From the NCBI GenBank assembly GCA_964372035.1, contig CAYJPK010000100.1:1-6829 (forward strand): DNA of 6,829 nucleotides, given 5' to 3'. Of the stretch, positions 1 through 5,706 are shown in pieces; position 1 is the stretch's first letter; the number at the start of each line of letters is the position of its first letter. A program made the translations under genes and the position numbers. A model generated the notes under the pieces. It saw only the letters and a program-made list of their open reading frames with translations. It ran no database searches and was not told where the DNA came from. Source of the stretch: CAYJPK01 sp964372035 (GTDB lineage: Bacteria > Desulfobacterota > Desulfovibrionia > Desulfovibrionales > Desulfovibrionaceae).

Positions 1-143
1 AAAAAGATAAAGCGAGTAAATTGACAAAATATAAAAATTTAAAAATATAAAAATATAAAAATAAAACCCATGAAACAAATGAAACAAATAAAAAAAGACC
101 TAAACGAACATAAAAGCACAAAACAAACAATAAACCAACAAAC
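1..143. other. A-rich, T-poor non-coding stretch with short repeats
   Basis: This stretch is very rich in A on the plus strand; from about 61 to 149 it has few T residues. It holds several near-copies of an AATATAAAA unit (about 27-60) and two perfect tandem copies of ATGAAACAA (70-78 and 79-87). A TTGACA at 21-26 followed by TATAAA at 46-51 resembles a promoter, but the 19-base spacer is long. One frame is open from the left edge to a stop at 48-50 and would encode a lysine-rich tail ending NLKI; this could be the end of an upstream gene, but the fragment is too short to say. No recognisable gene is present. Confidence 0.4.
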
Positions 144-180
144 AAAAAATCCAAGGCAACTAAAGCACCTTGGATTTTTT
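144..180. terminator. Bidirectional intrinsic terminator
   Basis: A perfect 13-bp inverted repeat (AAAAAATCCAAGG at 144-156, CCTTGGATTTTTT at 168-180) encloses an 11-base loop. Both strands end in six T residues after the GC-containing stem, so it can stop transcription either way. It lies about 72 bases beyond the stop codon of the minus-strand symporter gene and is the likely end of that transcript; it could also end a rightward transcript entering from the left. Confidence 0.85.
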
Positions 181-251
181 GAAAGCTGATTTTTAAGTCA
201 CGAGAAAGTAATTTTTACCTATGCTCTACATCACTTAACTTGTCTTTAGAA

Positions 252-1637
252 TTATAATTCTACTTCAGCATTTTTTTCTCTAGCTAAAAATTCTTTTACT
301 AGTTTAAATACTACTGGGCTTAATAGTAAAAGTGCTATTAAGTTTGGTATTGCCATACAAGCATTCAAGGTATCAGCTAGCAACCAAACAACATCAAGCT
401 CAACGAGAGCACCAACAGGTACAACTAAGGTAAAGAGTATTCTGAATGGTTTTAATATCTTATCACCAAAAAGGAATATCATACATCTTTCACTATAAAC
501 GCACCAGCCTAAGATTGTTGTAAAGGCAAAAAGACATAGGGCAACTGTTACTAAAGATCCACCAAAGCCACTTGGCAACACACCTTCTAAGACTGTATCA
601 AAGGCTAAAGTTGTAAGGGCTGCGCCATTTTTTCCATTTACAGGGTCTAGTACACCAGAGACTAAAATTGCAAAACCAGTCATGGAACATACTATAATAG
701 TATCAATGAAGGTTCCGAGCATACCAATTAAGGCTTGTGTCATTGGCTCACGAACTGTAGCTGTTGCGTGTGCAATTGGGGCGCTACCAAGACCTGCTTC
801 ATTTGAAAATACACCACGGGCAACACCATAACGAAGGGTCATCCAAATAGAAGCACCAAAAAGTGCTGACGGTTGAAAGGCTTCTGTTATAATAGTAGAA
901 ATTATTTGAGGCACAGCATCAATCTTTAGGATAATAACGAATAATGATATTAAGATATAGAAAAATGCCATAGTTGGAACAATTTTACCTGCAACAGCTC
1001 CAATTCTTTGAACACCACCAATTAAAACTGCGCCAACAAGCACAAATAAGATAATTGCTGTAATCATTGGGTCAACTTGGAAATTTTCACTTAGTGCATC
1101 TGCAATTGAATTTGTTTGAGTCATATTACCAATGCCAAAGCCGGCAATTGAGCCAAAAATTGCAAAGGCAGTTCCTAACCAAATCCAATTTTTACCAAGA
1201 CCATTCTTAATATAGTACATTGGACCGCCAACTACATTGCCGTCTGGAGTAACTTCACGATATTTTACAGCTAAAAGAACTTCAGCAAATTTTGTTGCCA
1301 TGCCGACCATTGCAGTGCACCACATCCAAAAAAGCGCACCAGGACCACCAAAAAAGATTGCTGTTGCAACACCTGCAATATTACCAGTACCAATTGTGGC
1401 TGCAAGTGCTGTCATTAGCGCGTTAAATGGTGAAAGTTCACCCTCTGCATCATCAGCAGATTTTCTTGTTTTCCACATTTTTTTGAAACCATCAGGAATT
1501 CTCCTAAAGGTTAAAAAACGTAATCCCACAGTTAAAAAAAGACCTGTACCAAGCAAAAGAACAAGCATAACTGGACCCCAAACAAAACCATTGATTGGAG
1601 TTAAAATATCAGTAATTTGCTGTGCTAATGAATCCAT
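252..1637 (-). CDS. Sodium:alanine/glycine symporter (AGCS family)
   Basis: An inner-membrane secondary transporter of the AGCS (AlsT-type) family, which imports alanine or glycine together with Na+. Family marks seen: TIGTGNIAGVATAI followed by GGPGALFWMW (about residues 81-106), GGPMYYI (137-143) and the signature FSNEAGLGSAPIAHA (277-291). Some ten or eleven hydrophobic segments can be traced (about 20-38, 70-95, 98-123, 150-172, 192-212, 217-237, 303-330, 358-388, 396-415, 425-446). The 461-residue length is normal for the family. The frame stays open to a TTG at 1658, but the ATG at 1635-1637 is chosen because GGAGG lies five bases upstream; the longer start would place that site inside the gene. 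It is divergent from the alcohol dehydrogenase and ends before the terminator at 144-180. The exact substrate (alanine, glycine or another small amino acid, even glutamine) cannot be told from sequence. No glycine riboswitch was seen upstream. Confidence 0.95.
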   Translation of the reverse strand: MDSLAQQITDILTPINGFVWGPVMLVLLLGTGLFLTVGLRFLTFRRIPDGFKKMWKTRKSADDAEGELSPFNALMTALAATIGTGNIAGVATAIFFGGPGALFWMWCTAMVGMATKFAEVLLAVKYREVTPDGNVVGGPMYYIKNGLGKNWIWLGTAFAIFGSIAGFGIGNMTQTNSIADALSENFQVDPMITAIILFVLVGAVLIGGVQRIGAVAGKIVPTMAFFYILISLFVIILKIDAVPQIISTIITEAFQPSALFGASIWMTLRYGVARGVFSNEAGLGSAPIAHATATVREPMTQALIGMLGTFIDTIIVCSMTGFAILVSGVLDPVNGKNGAALTTLAFDTVLEGVLPSGFGGSLVTVALCLFAFTTILGWCVYSERCMIFLFGDKILKPFRILFTLVVPVGALVELDVVWLLADTLNACMAIPNLIALLLLSPVVFKLVKEFLAREKNAEVEL

Positions 1638-1642
1638 ATATT

Positions 1643-1647
1643 CCTCC
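1643..1647 (-). promoter_or_regulatory. Ribosome binding site of the symporter gene
   Basis: On the minus strand the sequence reads GGAGG, five bases before the ATG at 1635-1637. It decides the start against the upstream in-frame TTG at 1658, which has no comparable site. Confidence 0.85.
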
Positions 1648-1661
1648 AGAAAAGCCAATGT

Positions 1662-1679
1662 AACTAAAAATTTTTAGTT
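1662..1679. promoter_or_regulatory. 18-bp perfect palindrome upstream of the symporter gene
   Basis: AACTAAAAATTTTTAGTT is a perfect 18-bp palindrome, 25 bases upstream of the symporter ATG and next to its ribosome binding site. Its position fits an operator in the 5' leader or near the transcription start of the minus-strand gene. Such A/T-only centres also arise by chance in AT-rich DNA, so the role as an operator is an inference. No convincing -35/-10 pair was found beside it; the best -10-like element is the TATATA about 15 bases further upstream. Confidence 0.35.
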
Positions 1680-1929
1680 CGAAAAAAAGCATATATAACT
1701 TTCTCATAAAAATAAACATTTTTTTTACCATCTTTTTTAGCTAGTTAGTCGAAATCTACAAAAATAACTTTAAATAAGTTTTTCTAAAGACGCGCTGACT
1801 TCAAACATTATTACAGCACGCTAGAAACAAATCCTACCAAAGCAAAGCTTAAATAAGGCTTGCTTGTTATTAGAAAATAACTTATCATAAATATATTAGT
1901 GTTATAACTAAAAAATACTCGGAAAAAAT
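1680..1929. other. Divergent intergenic region with imperfect hairpins
   Basis: This is the bulk of the 303-base gap between the symporter and alcohol dehydrogenase starts and should carry promoters for both. It holds no gene. The part from about 1781 to 1870 is less AT-rich than its surroundings and contains two imperfect inverted repeats: TTTCTA with GCG and CTG at 1781-1797 against CAGCACGCTAGAAA at 1814-1827, and AAGCAAAGCTT at 1840-1850 against AAGGCTTGCTT at 1855-1865. Near the dehydrogenase, TATAAC at 1903-1908 is a fair -10 element with TTATCA at 1882-1887 as a weak -35 (15-base spacer). TTAGT and ACTAA (1896-1900 and 1907-1911) form a dyad over that -10. No known riboswitch core was recognised. 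Confidence 0.4.
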
Positions 1930-1934
1930 GGGAG
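1930..1934 (+). promoter_or_regulatory. Ribosome binding site of the alcohol dehydrogenase gene
   Basis: GGGAG stands six bases before the ATG at 1941. An ATG at 1928-1930 overlaps it but opens a frame that stops after six codons, so it is not a rival start. Confidence 0.8.
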
Positions 1935-1940
1935 ACTATT

Positions 1941-3113
1941 ATGCATAACTTTAATTACTACTTGCCAACAAAAATAATTTTTGGCGAAAACACATCTGTT
2001 CAACTAGCGCCAGAACTTAAAAAAGCTGGAATAAACACTGTTGTTGTGTTAACTGGCGGCAAATCTGTATATTCTTCCGGTTTATATGATTTAGTTACTA
2101 AGTCCTTAGATGATGAAGGCATTAAGTGGGAATGTGTTAGTGGTGTTCAGCCAAATCCTCGCTTATCAAAAACACGTGAAGCTGTTGATATGGCTAAGAA
2201 AATCAATGCTAAAGCTATCGTGCCGATTGGTGGTGGTAGTGTATTTGACTGCTCTAAAGCTGTTGCGCTTGGTGCTGGTTCTAAAAATGATATTTGGGAC
2301 ATTATGGCTAAAAAAATGGCTTTTGATGGTGCTCTTCCTGTTTACGGAATTTTAACACTTTCCGGCACTTCAAGCGAAATTAACTCTACCTTTGTTATTA
2401 CTAACGAAGAAACACAAGAAAAATTTGCTTTTGCTAATGATGTTTGTTTACCAACTTTATCCATTGTTGACCCTACCTTACAATATACTGTTCCGCTACA
2501 GCAAATTATGCATTGTGGCGTTGATGCACTTAGCCATATTTTAGAAGCATATTTTGCAGGAGAGACTACTAGCCAAGTTATTATTGAGCATTGCGAGTCT
2601 TATTCTAGAGCAATTATTCGTGATTTACGTGCTATGCCGAGCGCTCAGCAGGATTATGAAGTGCGCTCTGAGCTTTGTTTCTGTAGCATTTTTGCTCATA
2701 GCGGTTGGGCAAGTGTTGGTCGTCCTGTGCGTGGTGATTTCTCATCACATAAAATTGGTCACGGTATTGGCGGTATGTTTGATATTGCGCATGGCGTAAC
2801 TATTGGTATTATGATGAGTGCTTGGTTTAAGCAAATTTATGATTTAGATTTAGCTCGCCCTATGCTTGCTAGATTTGCTCGTAATGTTTTTGGTTTAACA
2901 TCTGCTCCTAATGACGATTTTGCTTTAGCGGCTGTTAATGAATTTAAAGCTTTTGTAAAATCACTTGATATGCCTGTTTCACTTTCAGAAGTTGGCATTA
3001 AAGAAAGTGACCTTGATGCAATTGCTGAAAATGCTGCTCGCACCTTGCCTTTTGGTTGTGTTCAGCCTATGAGCTATGAAAATATTAGGGCTTTATTGCA
3101 AGTTGCACTATAA
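1941..3113 (+). CDS. Iron-containing (group III) alcohol dehydrogenase
   Basis: A soluble NAD(P)-dependent oxidoreductase of the Fe-ADH superfamily, the group that includes butanol dehydrogenases, YqhD and FucO; it interconverts alcohols and aldehydes or ketones. Seen in order: the N-terminal opening NYYLPTKIIFGEN, the nucleotide-binding GGGSVFDCSK (97-106), LSGTSSE (140-146), then the metal-site residues D195 and H199 (GVDALSH), H270 (first His of HKIGH) and H284 (DIAHG), with H274 also conserved. All expected ligands are present, so the enzyme looks intact; 390 residues is the family's usual length. The TGGKS at 38-42 resembles the glycine-rich turn of NADP-preferring members and lacks the Asp found in NAD-preferring FucO, so NADPH use is an inference. 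Substrate is unknown. The gene sits alone: divergent from the symporter, and followed by a terminator before the aminopeptidase. A butanol-dehydrogenase-type role in fermentation is likely but not proved. Confidence 0.93.
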   Translation: MHNFNYYLPTKIIFGENTSVQLAPELKKAGINTVVVLTGGKSVYSSGLYDLVTKSLDDEGIKWECVSGVQPNPRLSKTREAVDMAKKINAKAIVPIGGGSVFDCSKAVALGAGSKNDIWDIMAKKMAFDGALPVYGILTLSGTSSEINSTFVITNEETQEKFAFANDVCLPTLSIVDPTLQYTVPLQQIMHCGVDALSHILEAYFAGETTSQVIIEHCESYSRAIIRDLRAMPSAQQDYEVRSELCFCSIFAHSGWASVGRPVRGDFSSHKIGHGIGGMFDIAHGVTIGIMMSAWFKQIYDLDLARPMLARFARNVFGLTSAPNDDFALAAVNEFKAFVKSLDMPVSLSEVGIKESDLDAIAENAARTLPFGCVQPMSYENIRALLQVAL

Positions 3114-3164
3114 TTTTTTTGATGCAATTTTTAGTTTACAAATAAAAAAATAGTATTATTATAT

Positions 3165-3195
3165 ATGGAGTACACTTTTTGTACTCCATTTTTTT
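3165..3195 (+). terminator. Intrinsic terminator after alcohol dehydrogenase
   Basis: ATGGAGTACA (3165-3174) pairs perfectly with TGTACTCCAT (3180-3189) around a five-base loop, followed by seven T residues. It lies 51 bases past the dehydrogenase stop codon. Only about 20 bases separate the T-run from the aminopeptidase ribosome binding site, so it could also act as an attenuator in a leader if the aminopeptidase promoter lies upstream (TTTACA at 3135-3140 with an AT-rich -10 region near 3154-3164). Confidence 0.85.
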
Positions 3196-3225
3196 ATTTA
3201 AATTTAAGAATTTTAAGGAAATAAT

Positions 3226-4605
3226 ATGAAAGAATTTGCTTTTGAACCAAAATCATGCTGGAAAGTTTATAAAGACGATGCTGCTACAATGCATGATTTC
3301 GCAAAAAATTACATTAAATTTTTATCAAATAATAAAACTGAACGTGAAACAACTGATTATGCTGTTGAAGTTTTAAAAAAAGCCGGTTTTAGCGAAGATT
3401 TTAATAATGACAAAATTATGCGCCCGTTTTGTGGTAAAAGTCTTTTTGCTGCTAGAAAAGGTAAAAAAGCTCTTGCTGACGGCTTTCATTTAATTAGCTC
3501 TCACACAGATTCTCCACGCCTTGATTTTAAACAGCACCCTCTTTTAGAGCAAGCTGCTGTTGGTCAGGCAAAGACCCATTATTATGGTGGTATTCGTAAA
3601 TATCAGTGGCTTGCAAGACCGCTTGCTTTGCACGGCGTTGTTGTTAAAGAAGATGGTACTGTTGTAAAGATTAATATTGGTGATGATGCTAATGATCCTG
3701 TGTTCACAATTGAGGATTTATTACCGCACCTTGCACAAAAACAAGCAACTCAAACCATTGCTGACGCTTTTCCTGCTGAAAGATTAAATATTATTCTTGG
3801 GCATCAACCTGTTCTTGCTGATAGCGAAGAAGATGAAAAAGATTTGCCAAAAGATGCAGTTAAAGCTCATATCATTAAAATACTTAATGATAAATATGGA
3901 ATTAAAGAAGAAGATTTATATTCTGCTGAAATGCAGGCTGTTCCTGCTGGTGATGCTCGCTTTATTGGCTTTGATGAAGCATTAATTGGTGGTTATGCGC
4001 ACGATGATAGAGTTTGTGTTTATACCTCACTTCACGCTTTTATTGAAGCAAAAGACTTAGAGCATACTGCTGTTTTAATCTTATGGGATAAAGAGGAAAT
4101 TGGTTCTGAAGGCTCAACTGGTGCACGTTCTAAATTCTTAGAGTACTGCGTTGAAGATATGGTTGAAGCATGGGAGCCACAAACAAAATTACGCAATGTA
4201 ATGCTTAATAGTAAGGCAATTTCTGCTGATGTTCATGCTGGTCTTGACCCTGATTTCCAAGATGTGCATGAAAAATTAAATGCATCTGTGCTTGGATATG
4301 GTCCTTGTATGTGTAAATTCACTGGTTCACGTGGTAAATCTGGCGCAAATGATGCTCACCCAGAATACGTTGCATGGTTACGTAAAATCTTTAATGAGCG
4401 TAATATTCCATGGCAAATGGCTGAACTTGGCAAGGTTGACCTTGGCGGCGGCGGGACTGTTGCACTTCACTTAGCAGCTCATGGCATGAATGTTATTGAT
4501 ATGGGTCCATCAGTTCTTTCAATGCATAGCCCGTTCGAAATAGTTTCAAAGGCTGATTTATATGCAACTAAACTTGCTTATTTAGCTTTCTTTGAAGGCA
4601 AATAA
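3226..4605 (+). CDS. apeB: M18 family aminopeptidase (aspartyl aminopeptidase type)
   Basis: A cytoplasmic dinuclear-zinc exopeptidase of family M18, whose members release N-terminal residues from peptides, typically aspartate or glutamate. The expected metal and catalytic residues can all be placed: H93 in SSHTDSPRLDFK, D260 in YAHDDR, the glutamate pair E290-E291 in WDKEEIGSEGSTGA, D335 in ISADVHAGLDP and H434 in LSMHSPFE. SGANDAHPE (372-380) and the glycine run LGGGG (406-410) are also typical of the family. The 459-residue length is normal and no signal peptide is present. The ATG at 3226 follows AAGGAA (3215-3220) by five bases. It runs in the same direction as the dehydrogenase but a hairpin with a T-run separates them, so co-transcription would need readthrough. 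It ends at its own terminator (4628-4670). Family is certain; the acidic-residue preference is inferred from relatives, and the symbol apeB follows bacterial usage. Confidence 0.94.
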   Translation: MKEFAFEPKSCWKVYKDDAATMHDFAKNYIKFLSNNKTERETTDYAVEVLKKAGFSEDFNNDKIMRPFCGKSLFAARKGKKALADGFHLISSHTDSPRLDFKQHPLLEQAAVGQAKTHYYGGIRKYQWLARPLALHGVVVKEDGTVVKINIGDDANDPVFTIEDLLPHLAQKQATQTIADAFPAERLNIILGHQPVLADSEEDEKDLPKDAVKAHIIKILNDKYGIKEEDLYSAEMQAVPAGDARFIGFDEALIGGYAHDDRVCVYTSLHAFIEAKDLEHTAVLILWDKEEIGSEGSTGARSKFLEYCVEDMVEAWEPQTKLRNVMLNSKAISADVHAGLDPDFQDVHEKLNASVLGYGPCMCKFTGSRGKSGANDAHPEYVAWLRKIFNERNIPWQMAELGKVDLGGGGTVALHLAAHGMNVIDMGPSVLSMHSPFEIVSKADLYATKLAYLAFFEGK

Positions 4606-4627
4606 TTTATTTTTATAAATTAAATTT

Positions 4628-4670
4628 AAGACCGCTTGTCACTTTATAAGGTTGATGAGCGGTCTTTTTT
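4628..4670 (+). terminator. Intrinsic terminator after the M18 aminopeptidase
   Basis: AAGACCGCTTGTCA (4628-4641) pairs with TGATGAGCGGTCTT (4653-4666) over 14 bp with two G-T wobbles, around an 11-base loop, and runs into six T residues (4665-4670). It begins 23 bases after the aminopeptidase stop and serves the plus strand. Confidence 0.92.
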
Positions 4671-4677
4671 ATGGCAT

Positions 4678-4709
4678 AAAAAAAGGCACCTGCTTTAGCA
4701 AATGCCTTT
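4678..4709 (-). terminator. Intrinsic terminator after the unknown minus-strand gene
   Basis: Read on the minus strand, AAAGGCA and TGCCTTT form the outer stem (4703-4709 with 4682-4688), with an inner TGCT/AGCA stem (4697-4700 with 4691-4694), then seven T residues (4684-4678). It starts 20 bases beyond the stop codon of the gene at 4730-5560. Together with the plus-strand terminator just to its left it insulates the two convergent genes. Confidence 0.9.
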
Positions 4710-4729
4710 AATATAATGATTATTTAAAA

Positions 4730-5560
4730 TTATAAATCAATAAGACGACCTTGTAACCACATATAAGCATCAATATCATCGCCCTCTTTTGGCACATAAC
4801 CTTGACATACTTTTTCATGCGCATACATCATAACATTAAGTGATGTTTCAATATCTGGTCCAAATTGTAAGCCAAGCATATAAATTTTATGTTCACCAAA
4901 ATTAGTTTCTTCAACTGACGCAACTTTTGCACGCACTTGATATTCACTTGGGAATTTACCAGGCATAATGATTTGCTTGCCTGCAATAGAAACTTTAAGT
5001 TGCGGAACATCTAAGCGAGTTTTATCAGGAAATTCCTTTAAAAATGATTCAACATATGCTTCATACTGCGCACCAGAGCTAATTGTAATATCATCAATTA
5101 ACGCACGACGCACACCATATGATAAGGCTGACATCAAAAAAGTATGACGCACGCCTGGAGTTAACGCCGCTTTATCTCTAAATAAAAATGGTGTATAGAA
5201 CCAAAGAGGCTCTGAGCCTTGATCTTTATATACACAAACTTCACCCTCGACGCCATTTTGCCAAGTATAAGTTTCTTCAACAGTTAAATCATTTGGCAAA
5301 CCTTCAAGAAATGGAATAACAGTTTGCGGTGAAAGCTTTGACTGCTCCTCTGCTTTACCTTGTATAACAACAGCTGCTTTAACAGGTAAATTAGGTGGAA
5401 AAGCCATTAAAATTGTTTCATTTTTAGCATCTTTTACTTGCCAAGCTTCACGTGTACCGCCCTGCTCTAAAACTGCTTTCGCTAAAAGGGGTACTTCATT
5501 AACCGGATTATCTACCAAACAATGCCATTTATCGCCAAGTCCCTCAAAATGATTATTCAT
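4730..5560 (-). CDS. Conserved-looking protein of unknown function
   Basis: A 276-residue soluble protein that I do not recognise. It has no signal peptide, no membrane segment and no metal-cluster or nucleotide-binding motif that I can name. Visible features: a Trp- and Phe-rich middle (SEPLWFYTPFLFRDK, about 116-130), a short stretch LMSALSYGVRRALID (142-156) that may be helical, and a C-terminal part from about 186 rich in beta-type alternation (LKVSIAGKQIIM, YQVRAKVASVEET, KIYMLGLQF). It ends GDDIDAYMWLQGRLIDL, a pattern that resembles the closing strand of a small beta-barrel (OB-like) domain; this is an impression from pattern, not a match. The start is supported by AGGA at 5568-5571, seven bases before the ATG, and codon use looks like that of its neighbours. 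It is transcribed alone, divergent from cysK and convergent with the aminopeptidase, so context gives no function. It reads as a real, intact gene. Confidence 0.85.
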   Translation of the reverse strand: MNNHFEGLGDKWHCLVDNPVNEVPLLAKAVLEQGGTREAWQVKDAKNETILMAFPPNLPVKAAVVIQGKAEEQSKLSPQTVIPFLEGLPNDLTVEETYTWQNGVEGEVCVYKDQGSEPLWFYTPFLFRDKAALTPGVRHTFLMSALSYGVRRALIDDITISSGAQYEAYVESFLKEFPDKTRLDVPQLKVSIAGKQIIMPGKFPSEYQVRAKVASVEETNFGEHKIYMLGLQFGPDIETSLNVMMYAHEKVCQGYVPKEGDDIDAYMWLQGRLIDL

Positions 5561-5567
5561 ATTTATA

Positions 5568-5571
5568 TCCT
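5568..5571 (-). promoter_or_regulatory. Ribosome binding site of the unknown gene
   Basis: On the minus strand AGGA stands seven bases before the ATG at 5558-5560 and supports that start. Confidence 0.75.
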
Positions 5572-5692
5572 ATCTATAATAATTGCTTTTTTCAACATCT
5601 CGTTATAAAGTTTATTCATAATGTAGTGTATCAACCTTATATACACGTTTTTAAAAAAATCATCAAGTTTATTATTAGTAAATCAAGATATA
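5572..5692. promoter_or_regulatory. Divergent promoter region between the unknown gene and cysK
   Basis: Both genes should start from this short region. For cysK a weak pair is TTCATA (5615-5620) and TATATA (5638-5643) with a 17-base spacer; TTGCTT (5583-5588) with TATAAA (5604-5609) at 15 bases is an alternative. For the minus-strand gene TTGATA and TATAAC are present but 21 bases apart. A dyad GTGTAT (5626-5631) and ATACAC (5641-5646), nine bases apart, overlaps the first cysK -10 candidate and could be an operator. No T-box or SAM riboswitch core was seen. Confidence 0.3.
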
Positions 5693-5693
5693 A

Positions 5694-5698
5694 AAGGA
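5694..5698 (+). promoter_or_regulatory. Ribosome binding site deciding the cysK start
   Basis: AAGGA ends eight bases before the ATG at 5707. The in-frame GTG at 5626 would add 27 lysine-rich residues that have no place in the family, so the ATG is preferred. Confidence 0.85.
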
Positions 5699-5706
5699 AA
5701 TTATTT

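Noticed and set aside
247..262. 16-bp palindrome TAGAATTATAATTCTA over the symporter stop codon
   Set aside because: A/T-dominated, without a following T-run on the minus strand; likely chance, as a proper terminator lies further on.
1638..1658. Seven-residue N-terminal extension of the symporter from TTG 1658
   Set aside because: The GGAGG ribosome binding site lies inside this stretch, five bases before the ATG at 1635-1637.
1237..1677. 146-codon open frame on the plus strand antisense to the symporter
   Set aside because: It lies wholly opposite the conserved symporter coding region, has no family features, and is a mirror of its codon pattern.
1770..1808. 12-codon minus-strand frame (MFEVSASLEKLI) upstream of the symporter as a leader peptide
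   Set aside because: No ribosome binding site and no run of regulatory codons or adjoining attenuator.
1638..1940. Glycine riboswitch, T-box or similar element upstream of the symporter
   Set aside because: These are common before such transporters, so I looked for their conserved cores on both strands and found none.
2837..3043. 68-codon minus-strand open frame inside the alcohol dehydrogenase
   Set aside because: Serine/alanine-rich shadow of the real gene with no ribosome binding site.
5626..5706. N-terminal extension of cysK from GTG 5626
   Set aside because: The added 27 residues are basic, promoter-derived and not found in the family, and the Shine-Dalgarno site points to ATG 5707.
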